DNA of 36,498 bases from Clostridiales bacterium. GTDB lineage: Bacteria; Bacillota; Clostridia; Christensenellales; Borkfalkiaceae. The notes under the pieces are model-generated. The model searched no databases, was not told the origin of the DNA, and saw only the letters and a program-made list of their open reading frames with translations. The stretch lies in the NCBI GenBank assembly GCA_015069565.1, contig SVIJ01000013.1, forward strand, positions 1-36,498. Direction: 5' to 3'. Of the stretch, positions 1 to 7,104 are shown piece after piece. A program made the position numbers and the translations under genes. Within the stretch, counting starts at the first letter, position 1. Each line of letters begins with the position of its first letter.

Positions 1-2
1 TT

Positions 3-98
3 CGAATCGTCTACCGTGACATCGGCGAATGGGATCAAGAAGCGGAAACCGAAGAAAAACCGTCTCAAAGCAACGAAACAATCTTGGAATCAGCATAA
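3..98 (+). CDS. C-terminal end of an upstream gene (partial)
   Basis: An open frame enters from the left edge and ends at a TAA at 96-98, giving about 31 residues that start RIVYRDIGEWDQ and finish in a polar, glutamate- and serine-rich tail. No start codon lies inside the window, so this is only the 3' end of a gene on the same strand as nifJ. A rho-independent terminator follows about 95 bases downstream, which fits the end of a transcript. The piece is too short to name a family; a low-complexity charged tail like this is common at the cytoplasmic end of many proteins. Confidence 0.5.
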   Translation, partial: RIVYRDIGEWDQEAETEEKPSQSNETILESA

Positions 99-190
99 AA
101 CAACACAAAATAATAGCACAGGCGAACAGCTTTCGCCATTCGCCTTTGCTATTCAACGAAACCCACCTGTCAAAAAGTGTCCCTATAAAC

Positions 191-218
191 AAAAACCCGC
201 CTTTTTTAGGCGTTTTTT
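191..218 (+). terminator. Rho-independent terminator upstream of nifJ
   Basis: An A-run and CGCCT (198-202) pair with AGGCG (208-212) around a T5 loop, followed directly by six T. It would end transcription of the gene entering from the left and separates it from nifJ. Confidence 0.7.
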
Positions 219-290
219 CTTTGCTTTTTTGGTGTTTTTTTTGTTAAAAATGGGCATAGTTATCCTATACCACGTATCTTGGGGGATAAT

Positions 291-3200
291 ATGAAAACTT
301 TAACCGTTGACGGAAACCACGCCGCGGCGTACGTATCTTACGCCTTTTCCGAGCTCATGCTCGTCTATCCCATCACGCCGTCCACACCGATGGCGGAGCT
401 CGCCGACGAATGGCAAGCGCAGGGAAAACCGAATCTATTTGGCAATATACCGCAGGTGTTTGAAATGCAATCGGAAGGTGGCGTTGCAGGCGCGATGCAC
501 GGCGCGCTTACCTGCGGCGCGCTGGCTTCCACCTACACTTCCAGCCAAGGCTTGCTTTTGATGTTGCCGAATATGTACAAAATCGCAGGGGAACTACTCC
601 CCACCGTCTTCCACGTCAGCGCGCGTGCGCTTGCCGCCCATGCGCTGAGTATCTTTGGGGATCATCAAGACGTTATGGCGGCACGCCAAACGGGCTTTGC
701 AATGCTCTGCTCATCGTCCGTACAGGAAGCGCACGACCTTGCACTTGTTGCGCATCTTGCCACTATCAAGAGCAGCGTGCCCTTCTTGCATTTTTTCGAC
801 GGCTTCCGCACGTCGCACGAAGCGTATAAAATCGAAGTACTCGAATATGAACAAATGCAAGCGCTTCTCGATGAAAAGGCGCTTTCTTGGTTTCGTCAGC
901 GCGCCCTTTCCCCCGATGCCCCCATCCAGCGCGGAACAGCGCAAAACCCAGACGTCTATTTCCAAAACCGCGAACGGGCAAACGAGCGTTATCTCTCCCT
1001 GCCCGGAACGGTACAGGACGTTATGGATGCGGTGGCAAAAACCATAAAAAGGCAGTACCATGTCTTTGATTACTACGGCGCAAAGGACGCAAAACGAGTA
1101 CTTGTGATCATGGGAAGCGGCGCGCAAACTGCGGAAGAAACCGTGGATGCGCTCAATGCAAAGGGTGAAAAGGTCGGGCTTATCAAAGTGCGCTTATACC
1201 GCCCCTTTGACGGAAAACGGTTTTGCCAAGCTCTGCCCAAAACCTGCAAGCAAATCGCGGTACTCGACCGCACAAAGGAAAACGGCTCGGTGGGTGAGCC
1301 GCTCTATTTGGACGTATGCGCCGCGCTCAAAGAATACGGAAAAGAAAAGCTTACCGTTGTCGGCGGTAGATACGGCTTGGGGCAAAAAGAGTTTACGCCT
1401 GCGATGGTTGTTGCCGTCTTTGAAAACCTAAACGCGGAAACGCCTAAAAACCATTTCACCGTCGGGATTGAAGACGACATCACTCATTTTTCTTTGCCTA
1501 TCCCCGACTTTCACTTAGAAAACGACGAGATTACCGCCTGCAAATTTTACGGGCTCGGCTCGGACGGTACAGTGGGCGCGAATAAAAACTCCATCAAAAT
1601 CATCGGGGAAAGAACGCCCCTTTTCGTGCAAGGGTACTTTCAGTACGATTCCAAAAAATCGGGCGGCGTGACCATTTCCCACCTGCGCTTTGGCAAAAAG
1701 CCGATCCGCTCCGCCTATTTTGTGGAGCATGCGGATTTTGTCGCCTGCCACAATCCTTCCTACCTTACTCGATACGATATGTTGACCGCCTTAAAGGACG
1801 GCGGCACTTTCCTTTTGAACTGCCCTTGGGGAACGCTCGACGAGTTAAACGCGCACCTGCCCCCCACTTTTAAGCAAGAGCTTGCCAAAAAACAGGCGGT
1901 TTTCTACGTTATCGACGGTACAAAACTCGCCGCCGAGCAAGGGCTGCAAGGCAAACACAGCACGGTGATGCAGGCGGCGTTTTTTGCCTTAAACCCCACG
2001 CTTATGCCCTATGAAACGGCGCTCGACTTTCTCAAAGACGAGCTGAAAACGAAATTCCAAAAGAAGGGTGCGGACGTTGTTTTACAAAACCTGCGCGCCG
2101 TCGACTGTGTAAAAAACAACTTGCGTTGCGTCGAATATCCGCAAAGCTGGGCGCAAGCTACGGACGGAAAAATTGTTCACCCTAACCCTACCCTTTCCGA
2201 CCCATATTACACTCGGTTTATAGAGCCGATCTTAAAGCTTCAAGGGGACAGCTTGCCTGTTTCCGCTTTCTCGGAAGACGGGTCGGTACCAACCGATACG
2301 GCAAAGCTTGAAAAGCACGGCGTAGCGGCGTCCATTCCCAAATGGATCGAGCAAAACTGTATTCAATGCAATCAATGCTCCTTCGTTTGTCCGCACGCCT
2401 GTATTCGACCATTTGTCTTTGACGAAGATACAAATGCGCCAGACGACTTTGTTTCCCTTCCTGCCGTCGGCATGCAAGGAAAACGATTCCGTATTCAGGT
2501 TTCCTTACACGATTGTATGGGGTGCGGCGTTTGCGCGCGGACCTGCCCCGCCAAGGAAAAAGCGCTTGTTATGACTCCCGTTGACGAACTGCGCGCCCAC
2601 GAAGGCAAAAACTGGGAATTTGCGCTCTCCCTGCCTCCCTTGCCCCCTGAACTGTATAAAGCGAATACCGTCAAGGGAAGCCAGTTTAGACAGCCCCTTT
2701 TCGAGTTCTCTTACGCGTGCGCAGGGTGTGGTGAAACGCCTTATATAAAGCTACTCACCCAGCTTTTTGGAGAGCGACTTTTGATTGCAAACGCAACGGG
2801 TTGTTCGTCCATCTATGGCGGTTCATCGCCTACCTGCCCCTATGCTAAGACGAAAAACGGGCTTGGCCCTGCTTGGGCAAACTCCTTATTTGAAGACAAC
2901 GCCGAGTTTGGGTTGGGCATGCGCCTTGCCTACGATCAAGCGGAAAACAGAAAGGAAAAATCCGTCTGGTGCATCGGCGGCGACGGCTGGGCTTACGACA
3001 TCGGCTATGGGGGGCTTGATCACGTTTTGGCAAGCGGCAAAAACGTCAACGTTCTCGTTTTAGACAGCGAAGTATACTCCAACACAGGCGGGCAAACTTC
3101 TAAGTCCACGCCGCTCGGGGCAACGGCGCGTTTTTCCGTCAACGGCAAACGAACAAGGAAGAAACCGCTCGCGCAAATGATGATGGCTTACGGAAACGTG

Positions 3201-3599
3201 TACGTCGCGCAGGTATCCCTTGGCGCAAACATGCAACAGCTGATCAAAGCGCTCACCGAAGCAGAAAGCTACGACGGCCCGTCCATCGTGATTGCCTACA
3301 CCCCTTGCATCGCCCACGGCGTGAGCATGAGCCGTTCTGTCGAAGAAGAAAAACGGGCGGTGGAATGCGGCTACTGGCATTTATTCCGATTTGACCCTAC
3401 TCGAAAAACCGCAGGAAACACCCCTTTCCAACTGGATAGCAAAAAGCCCACCGCGCCTTTGCGCGAGTTCTTGGAAGGGGAAAACCGCTTCCGCGCGCTC
3501 CATCGCCTTGACCGTGAAAGCGCAAAAGAATTGCTCGACCAAGCGGAAAAGGACAGCCAAGCGCTGTACACGTTTTACGAAAAGCTTGCAAGCGAATAA
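291..3599 (+). CDS. nifJ: Pyruvate:ferredoxin (flavodoxin) oxidoreductase, single-chain
   Basis: This enzyme decarboxylates pyruvate with CoA to acetyl-CoA and CO2, passing electrons to ferredoxin; it is the central pyruvate-oxidising step of anaerobic fermenters and is cytoplasmic. All parts of the fused one-chain form are visible in order: the N-terminal pyruvate-binding domain with YPITPSTPMAELADEW near residue 25; the gamma domain with GSDGTVGANKNS around residue 425; two 4Fe-4S motifs (CIQCNQCSFVCPHA and CMGCGVCARTCPA) around residues 690-760; and the C-terminal thiamine-diphosphate domain with CAGCGETPY, GGDGWAYDIGYGG and SEVYSNTGGQTSKSTP. At 1102 residues it is slightly shorter than many homologues (about 1170-1200). 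The ATG at 291 is preferred over the in-frame TTG at 279 because GGGGGAT sits just ahead of it. It is a single-gene unit between two terminators and probably unrelated to the sugar genes. Confidence 0.97.
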   Translation: MKTLTVDGNHAAAYVSYAFSELMLVYPITPSTPMAELADEWQAQGKPNLFGNIPQVFEMQSEGGVAGAMHGALTCGALASTYTSSQGLLLMLPNMYKIAGELLPTVFHVSARALAAHALSIFGDHQDVMAARQTGFAMLCSSSVQEAHDLALVAHLATIKSSVPFLHFFDGFRTSHEAYKIEVLEYEQMQALLDEKALSWFRQRALSPDAPIQRGTAQNPDVYFQNRERANERYLSLPGTVQDVMDAVAKTIKRQYHVFDYYGAKDAKRVLVIMGSGAQTAEETVDALNAKGEKVGLIKVRLYRPFDGKRFCQALPKTCKQIAVLDRTKENGSVGEPLYLDVCAALKEYGKEKLTVVGGRYGLGQKEFTPAMVVAVFENLNAETPKNHFTVGIEDDITHFSLPIPDFHLENDEITACKFYGLGSDGTVGANKNSIKIIGERTPLFVQGYFQYDSKKSGGVTISHLRFGKKPIRSAYFVEHADFVACHNPSYLTRYDMLTALKDGGTFLLNCPWGTLDELNAHLPPTFKQELAKKQAVFYVIDGTKLAAEQGLQGKHSTVMQAAFFALNPTLMPYETALDFLKDELKTKFQKKGADVVLQNLRAVDCVKNNLRCVEYPQSWAQATDGKIVHPNPTLSDPYYTRFIEPILKLQGDSLPVSAFSEDGSVPTDTAKLEKHGVAASIPKWIEQNCIQCNQCSFVCPHACIRPFVFDEDTNAPDDFVSLPAVGMQGKRFRIQVSLHDCMGCGVCARTCPAKEKALVMTPVDELRAHEGKNWEFALSLPPLPPELYKANTVKGSQFRQPLFEFSYACAGCGETPYIKLLTQLFGERLLIANATGCSSIYGGSSPTCPYAKTKNGLGPAWANSLFEDNAEFGLGMRLAYDQAENRKEKSVWCIGGDGWAYDIGYGGLDHVLASGKNVNVLVLDSEVYSNTGGQTSKSTPLGATARFSVNGKRTRKKPLAQMMMAYGNVYVAQVSLGANMQQLIKALTEAESYDGPSIVIAYTPCIAHGVSMSRSVEEEKRAVECGYWHLFRFDPTRKTAGNTPFQLDSKKPTAPLREFLEGENRFRALHRLDRESAKELLDQAEKDSQALYTFYEKLASE

Positions 3600-3600
3600 C

Positions 3601-3627
3601 AAAAAGCCACCCATAGGGTGGCTTTTT
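3601..3627. terminator. Bidirectional terminator between nifJ and the convergent operon
   Basis: AAAAAGCCACCC (3601-3612) and GGGTGGCTTTTT (3616-3627) form a perfect 12-base inverted repeat around ATA. The A-run on one side and T-run on the other let it stop transcription from nifJ and from the creatininase-family gene on the opposite strand. Confidence 0.9.
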
Positions 3628-3637
3628 ATGATTTTAT

Positions 3638-4372
3638 TTACTGAATGGCTTTCTTCAAATACGCAAGCGACTGACGCACCATTTCGTCGCCGAGTTCTTT
3701 GTTTGCTTCTCGTGCGCTTTCGGTGAACCAGTGCTTGATATCGTCGATACGGTCAAGCTTAATACAATCGGGATATAATGCCATTAAAATAGAGCTTTCA
3801 TACTTGCCTGCATGGTCGTACCCCGTGGCGTTTTGCACCGCCGTACTCATCGTGGGAATTACCTTAATCCAAGAAAAAGGATTGTTTGCCCCTTCCAGCT
3901 CTTCATAATAGTTGGCGTACGATTCGCTACCCCACCAGCCTTCGCCGAGCGTTTCTTCGAGATATTCCATCGTTGCACGCTTTGCCGCCGTACGGTAGCA
4001 AAGGGTCATGGGCATTTCGCTTTCTTGCTCAAACTGATGATGAATAACGACGTAAATGTTTCTAAAACCAGAATAGAGCATGCTCTTGAATACGTAATAC
4101 ACGTAATCTTCAAACGCGCGTTCAGGTACGTGCACTGTACCGCTTTTTCTACCGCCCACCGCGTAGCTGGACGGGCTGTAAGAAATCGTCGGTGCAATCA
4201 TAATTTCTTTTTCTTCGGCAAGTTTTTTCACTAAGCCTTCCGCAACCAACGTATCACAACCATACGAACAATGCGGGCCATGATATTCCACCGTACCACC
4301 TACGATCACGAGCGGTATATTCTTCTCTTTTACGTAATCCGTTTCACGCGGAAAAGAATGGTCTAAAATCAT
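3638..4372 (-). CDS. Creatininase-family amidohydrolase
   Basis: The 244-residue protein belongs to the creatininase family of metal-dependent amide hydrolases (creatininase, MftE-like and ring-formylamide hydrolases). The N-terminal signature GGTVEYHGPHCSYGCDT (residues about 25-41) matches the family's G-(S/T)-x-E-x-HGPHLPLGTD metal-binding motif with Glu, His and Asp kept. The C-terminal HAGKYESSILMALYPD (about residues 193-208) matches the usual HAG-E-x-(S/T) motif. The central NGHGGN segment is replaced by VVIHHQFEQESE, so the usual asparagines and glycines are absent and the substrate may be unusual. It is the last gene of an operon: an 11-base gap separates it from the ASRT-like gene, and its GAGG ribosome site overlaps that gene's stop. 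True creatinine hydrolysis is not implied. Confidence 0.85.
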   Translation of the reverse strand: MILDHSFPRETDYVKEKNIPLVIVGGTVEYHGPHCSYGCDTLVAEGLVKKLAEEKEIMIAPTISYSPSSYAVGGRKSGTVHVPERAFEDYVYYVFKSMLYSGFRNIYVVIHHQFEQESEMPMTLCYRTAAKRATMEYLEETLGEGWWGSESYANYYEELEGANNPFSWIKVIPTMSTAVQNATGYDHAGKYESSILMALYPDCIKLDRIDDIKHWFTESAREANKELGDEMVRQSLAYLKKAIQ

Positions 4373-4383
4373 TTTTATTTACC

Positions 4384-4755
4384 TCAATAAGCCAAAGTAG
4401 TATAATATGCCAAATTCGTTTGTCTGTTGTCAAGTCTGCCGTATTGCACGACGATAGGTTGCGTACTTTCAAGTTTCATTGCATACTGCGTTTCCAAAGG
4501 CACGATATAGCCACACATATCGTCTACGTTATTCATTCTAAAACAACGAACGCGTTGGGGTTCTACCTCCCAAGTGATGCCTTCGTAAGCGTCTTTGTCC
4601 GCAAAATATAATTTTACCTTGATCACCGCTTTTTCGCTGGTATCGTTGACGACAATTACGCTTTCGTGTCCTTTGAGCACGCCTTCCCCTTCGGGGGGAA
4701 GTTCACAATCGGGAATAATCCAATCTTTTTTACCAACTATCATTTCGTCACCCAT
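4384..4755 (-). CDS. Anabaena sensory rhodopsin transducer (ASRT)-family small beta-sandwich protein
   Basis: This protein of 123 residues matches the sensory rhodopsin transducer family (Pfam PF07100). The strongest part is the C-terminus, VVQYGRLDNRQTNLAYYTTLAY-like, which mirrors the VVQHTRLDSRQ...STIAY end of the cyanobacterial transducer; the N-terminal GKKDWIIPDCELPPEG also fits the family's opening. Family members are small tetrameric beta-sandwiches, and outside cyanobacteria they have been proposed to bind small molecules such as sugars. There is no rhodopsin gene here; its partners are creatinase- and creatininase-like enzymes, so a metabolite-binding or accessory role is more likely. 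The ATG at 4755 overlaps the stop of the upstream gene (TAATG), pointing to translational coupling. A second ATG at 4743, preceded by GGGTGA, would give 119 residues and matches the family's N-terminus slightly better. Confidence 0.85.
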   Translation of the reverse strand: MGDEMIVGKKDWIIPDCELPPEGEGVLKGHESVIVVNDTSEKAVIKVKLYFADKDAYEGITWEVEPQRVRCFRMNNVDDMCGYIVPLETQYAMKLESTQPIVVQYGRLDNRQTNLAYYTTLAY

Positions 4756-5927
4756 TAGAAACCAAGTTCAATAATGCCCTTTTTAAGATAATCTGTGTAC
4801 GATTCACAGCCGTCTTCACGGATTGCAACGCCCTTTTCCCAACGGCAACCGAACGTAGGACCAGAGATGAAGGTGTCGATTTGGAAGGTCATATTCTTTT
4901 CCAAAGGATAATGGGTGGAAGTTTCCATCCAAGGCGCTTCTACTTCAATCATACCCGTACCGTGGCAAGGCCCATAAACGTAGTTCTTGCCATAGCCTGC
5001 ATCTTTATACATTTGCAAGAAACGCTTTGCAACGTCGTCTGCGTACACGCCTGCTTTGAGTTGTTGCTCCGTCCATTCGTGCATCTTGCGGCAGAATTCC
5101 ACCAAATCACGGCGTTCCCCTTCGAGTTTACCCATACATACAGGCAACCCGATGGAAGGCGAATAACCGTCTATCTTTGCCGACAAGTTAAGCTGAACGA
5201 TATCGTTCTTACCGATTTCACGATAACGAGATCGGGAAATTGCGTGACGGGTGCTTGCTTCGGAGAATACGTACATAGGCAAGCCTTCGTATTCTGCGCC
5301 GTGTTCATAAATCACCTTTTGCGCGATACCTACCATTTGAAGCTCGGTCACGCCAGGCTTCAATGCTTTGATAACTTCGTCCGTTGCAATTTCGATGATA
5401 CGGAAGCCTTCTCTAAGACAAGCGATTTCGTTTTCACTCTTAATCTTACGAAGGTCGACCATGATATCGTTGCACTTTACGATTTCCGCCTTCGGATAGC
5501 TCGACTTCAAGCCTTCGTAAATGGGCAACGTGCATTCTACGTAGCTACCCAAACCGATTTTGATGTTCTCACCCGTAACGCCGATTGCCTTGAATACGTC
5601 GTTGAACGTCGAAGGCGTAAGCTCGGGATAGGAAGGGTCTGCAGATTCTCTAAACTCTCTAAGCACGAACACCTTTTCAATTTTACCAAAGTCCGCGCCG
5701 AACACTTCCGATTCGGGGCCTACAAGCAAAGCCGCGTCGCCGTTTGCGGAAATCGCTACGCCTGCTCTTTCAAATACAGGCCAAAAGCCCGAAAAATATC
5801 TTGCGTTTGCGTAGTCGCTTTCCGTGGACGCTACCACCATAACGTCCAAACCGCGCTCTCTCAACATCTTTGCTGCTCTTTGAATTCTTTCCTGGTATTC
5901 GTAATCGGGAATACATACTCTTGCCAT
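4755..5927 (-). CDS. M24-family (pita-bread fold) protein, creatinase/Xaa-Pro peptidase-like
   Basis: The 390-residue protein has the two-part layout of the M24B family: an N-terminal creatinase-like domain (residues 1 to about 150) and a C-terminal pita-bread domain opening near DLRKIKSENEIACLREG. The catalytic histidine region is kept (GPCHGTGMIEVEAPW), as is a C-terminal glutamate (RWEKGVAI). The two aspartates of active metallopeptidases seem missing: the usual ID-G...GY-SD-TRT segment reads LNLSAKIDGYSPSIGLP, and the usual glutamate of the TIEPG segment is aspartate in FQIDTF. Creatinase itself uses this fold without metals, so a non-peptidase C-N hydrolase is possible. It is the first gene of a three-gene operon, with CTCCTT (AAGGAG on its own strand) at 5936-5941 as ribosome site. 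Confidence 0.85.
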   Translation of the reverse strand: MARVCIPDYEYQERIQRAAKMLRERGLDVMVVASTESDYANARYFSGFWPVFERAGVAISANGDAALLVGPESEVFGADFGKIEKVFVLREFRESADPSYPELTPSTFNDVFKAIGVTGENIKIGLGSYVECTLPIYEGLKSSYPKAEIVKCNDIMVDLRKIKSENEIACLREGFRIIEIATDEVIKALKPGVTELQMVGIAQKVIYEHGAEYEGLPMYVFSEASTRHAISRSRYREIGKNDIVQLNLSAKIDGYSPSIGLPVCMGKLEGERRDLVEFCRKMHEWTEQQLKAGVYADDVAKRFLQMYKDAGYGKNYVYGPCHGTGMIEVEAPWMETSTHYPLEKNMTFQIDTFISGPTFGCRWEKGVAIREDGCESYTDYLKKGIIELGF

Positions 5928-5935
5928 AATAGTTT

Positions 5936-5941
5936 CTCCTT
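5936..5941 (-). promoter_or_regulatory. Ribosome binding site of the M24-family gene
   Basis: AAGGAG on the minus strand lies nine bases before the ATG at 5927 and fixes this start. Confidence 0.75.
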
Positions 5942-5963
5942 ATCCATTATTATTTTCCACTCT

Positions 5964-5992
5964 ATTATACAACCTATATTTTCATTTGTCAT
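5964..5992 (-). promoter_or_regulatory. Sigma-A-type promoter of the M24/ASRT/creatininase operon
   Basis: Read on the minus strand, ATGACA (5992-5987) and TATAAT (5969-5964) are separated by 17 bases. The -10 is a perfect match and the -35 differs from consensus at one position. It lies about 40 bases upstream of the M24 gene start, and a short TTGTC/GACAA inverted repeat overlaps the -35. Confidence 0.75.
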
Positions 5993-5999
5993 TAGACAA
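5986..5999. promoter_or_regulatory. Candidate operator site 1 (TTGTC-N4-GACAA)
   Basis: A short inverted repeat, TTGTC ATTA GACAA, overlaps the -35 of the minus-strand promoter. It resembles the longer palindromes at 6037-6058 and 6937-6960. The arms are only five bases, so this is the weakest of the three sites. Confidence 0.4.
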
Positions 6000-6036
6000 T
6001 CGTCAATAAAAATTACACTTTCGTAAAAATGTTTAC

Positions 6037-6058
6037 ATTGTCAAATTCGCTTGACAAT
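6037..6058. promoter_or_regulatory. Candidate operator site 2 (ATTGTCAA-N6-TTGACAAT)
   Basis: A perfect inverted repeat with eight-base arms and a six-base spacer lies in the divergent intergenic region. Its right arm contains the TTGACA -35 of the AraC-type gene, so a protein bound here would block or control that promoter. Self-regulation by the adjacent AraC-type protein is the simplest idea. Part of the match is forced by the -35 consensus. Confidence 0.5.
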
Positions 6059-6079
6059 TCTACCCATCAATTTTATAAT
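6051..6079 (+). promoter_or_regulatory. Consensus sigma-A promoter of the AraC-type regulator gene
   Basis: TTGACA (6051-6056) and TATAAT (6074-6079) are both perfect and separated by exactly 17 bases. Transcription should start close to 6085-6087, which coincides with the ATG at 6086 and implies a leaderless message. Confidence 0.85.
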
Positions 6080-6085
6080 AATGCT

Positions 6086-6952
6086 ATGGACTTTCAACTA
6101 AAAAAATTAGATACGGTGATCACCGTTTCCGAAATTGCAAACGTACACTTTTTCGAATTTCCCAAAGGCTACGAAACCATCGACGATCAGCACCCGTTTT
6201 GTGAATTGATTTACGTCGGCACAGGCTCGATCGACGTTCACTCCGACGAATATAGCGGAAGGCTGGAAAAGAACGAGCTGCTCATTCATCGTGCGAACAG
6301 TAAGCATTCTTTTTCCTGCCCAAAAAAAGCGGAAACGACGCTGATTATTTTAGGGTTTACGTGCACTTCGGAAAAATTGCACTATTTTTCCAGTAAGCCG
6401 CTTAAACTCGACGAGATGCAAATCAAGCAGCTTGCCGATATCGTAAAGGAAGGCAGAAACGTCTTTGCGCCGCCCTATAACGTACCCGTATATGATATGG
6501 TAAAAAAGAAAAACGCACTGTACGGTAGCGAACAAATGTTGCGTAGCTTGCTTGAATTGTTTTTGATCGGGCTTATCCGTAAATACGAATTCTTTGAAAA
6601 CAGCGACGACGCGCCGCGCGCGACCTTTACCATCAGCGAAATCATCGAATATCTCGACAACAACTTTACGGAAAAAATCACGATCGAAGAACTTGCTTTT
6701 TTATTCCGAACCAACCGTTCTACTCTTTGTAAGGAATTTCGAAAAGCAACGAACAAATCCTTGGGAGAATACCTTGCAGATAAGAAGATCGAAGTTGCCA
6801 AAAAGTTCCTTGCTCAAAAGGAAAAAAGCATCACGCAAATTGCGGACGCTTTGAACTTTGACAGCGTTCCTTACTTTTGCGAATTTTTCAAACGACAAAC
6901 GGGACTTACCCCTTTGCAGTACCGACAGAAAGCCGATTTGACAATCAAATAA
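6086..6952 (+). CDS. AraC-family transcriptional regulator with N-terminal cupin-like sensor
   Basis: This protein of 288 residues has the standard layout of sugar-responsive AraC regulators: an N-terminal ligand-sensing cupin-type beta-barrel (about residues 15-95, with HPFCELIYVGTGSIDV and the NELLIHRANSKHSF strand), a middle helical region, and a C-terminal pair of helix-turn-helix motifs (about residues 190-285, with ITIEELAFLFRTNRSTLCKE, SITQIADALNFDSVPYFCEF and the FKRQTGLTPLQYRQ signature). It lies divergent to the M24 operon and 152 bases before the Gfo/Idh/MocA gene, so it may control either or both. The ATG at 6086 is chosen because a perfect promoter ends seven bases before it; a longer frame from 6029 would place the start upstream of its own -35. 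There is no ribosome site, so the transcript is probably leaderless. Confidence 0.9.
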   Translation: MDFQLKKLDTVITVSEIANVHFFEFPKGYETIDDQHPFCELIYVGTGSIDVHSDEYSGRLEKNELLIHRANSKHSFSCPKKAETTLIILGFTCTSEKLHYFSSKPLKLDEMQIKQLADIVKEGRNVFAPPYNVPVYDMVKKKNALYGSEQMLRSLLELFLIGLIRKYEFFENSDDAPRATFTISEIIEYLDNNFTEKITIEELAFLFRTNRSTLCKEFRKATNKSLGEYLADKKIEVAKKFLAQKEKSITQIADALNFDSVPYFCEFFKRQTGLTPLQYRQKADLTIK

Positions 6953-6960
6953 TTGTCAAA
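6937..6960. promoter_or_regulatory. Candidate operator site 3 (TTTGACAAT-N6-ATTGTCAAA)
   Basis: A perfect inverted repeat with nine-base arms and a six-base spacer overlaps the stop codon of the AraC-type gene, upstream of the next operon. It uses the same TTGACA/TGTCAA half-sites as the sites at 5986-5999 and 6037-6058. Unlike site 2, no -10 element follows it, so the match is not explained by a promoter. No T-run follows, so it is a poor terminator. Confidence 0.5.
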
Positions 6961-7037
6961 AATATTCACAACCGCCAAAAGTGGGGTTTTTGAAAAAAAG
7001 TTGCAACGATACAACAATAAAACGCAACAAATAGCAC

Positions 7038-7066
7038 TTGTGATTTTTCTCAATTTGGTGTATTAT
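7038..7066 (+). promoter_or_regulatory. Likely promoter of the GH109-like/GH4 operon
   Basis: TTGTGA (7038-7043) and TATTAT (7061-7066) lie 17 bases apart, about 40 bases before the start codon. An overlapping TATAAT at 7066-7071 is a second possible -10, but it has no good -35 at normal spacing. The rest of the intergenic stretch (6961-7037) is AT-rich with no clear terminator. Confidence 0.5.
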
Positions 7067-7104
7067 ATAATCAATGAAAGTTTTTCTTAATAAGGAGATT
7101 TTTT

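Noticed and set aside
241-270. Possible nifJ promoter TTGTTA ... CCTATA
   Set aside because: Spacing can be made to fit, but the -10 is poor and the region is a T-rich tract, so I cannot choose a promoter with confidence.
16-294. 92-residue plus-strand open frame ahead of nifJ
   Set aside because: It runs through the terminator at 191-218 and into the nifJ ribosome site; its tail is translated T-rich sequence.
4881-6026. 381-residue plus-strand open frame opposite the M24 gene
   Set aside because: The minus-strand frame has a clear family match, promoter and ribosome site; the plus frame has none of these and runs through the divergent promoter region.
6966-6990. Possible terminator after the AraC-type gene (ACCGCCAAAAGTGGGGTTTTT)
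   Set aside because: The stem is only about three base pairs with mismatches, so it is not a convincing hairpin despite the T-run.
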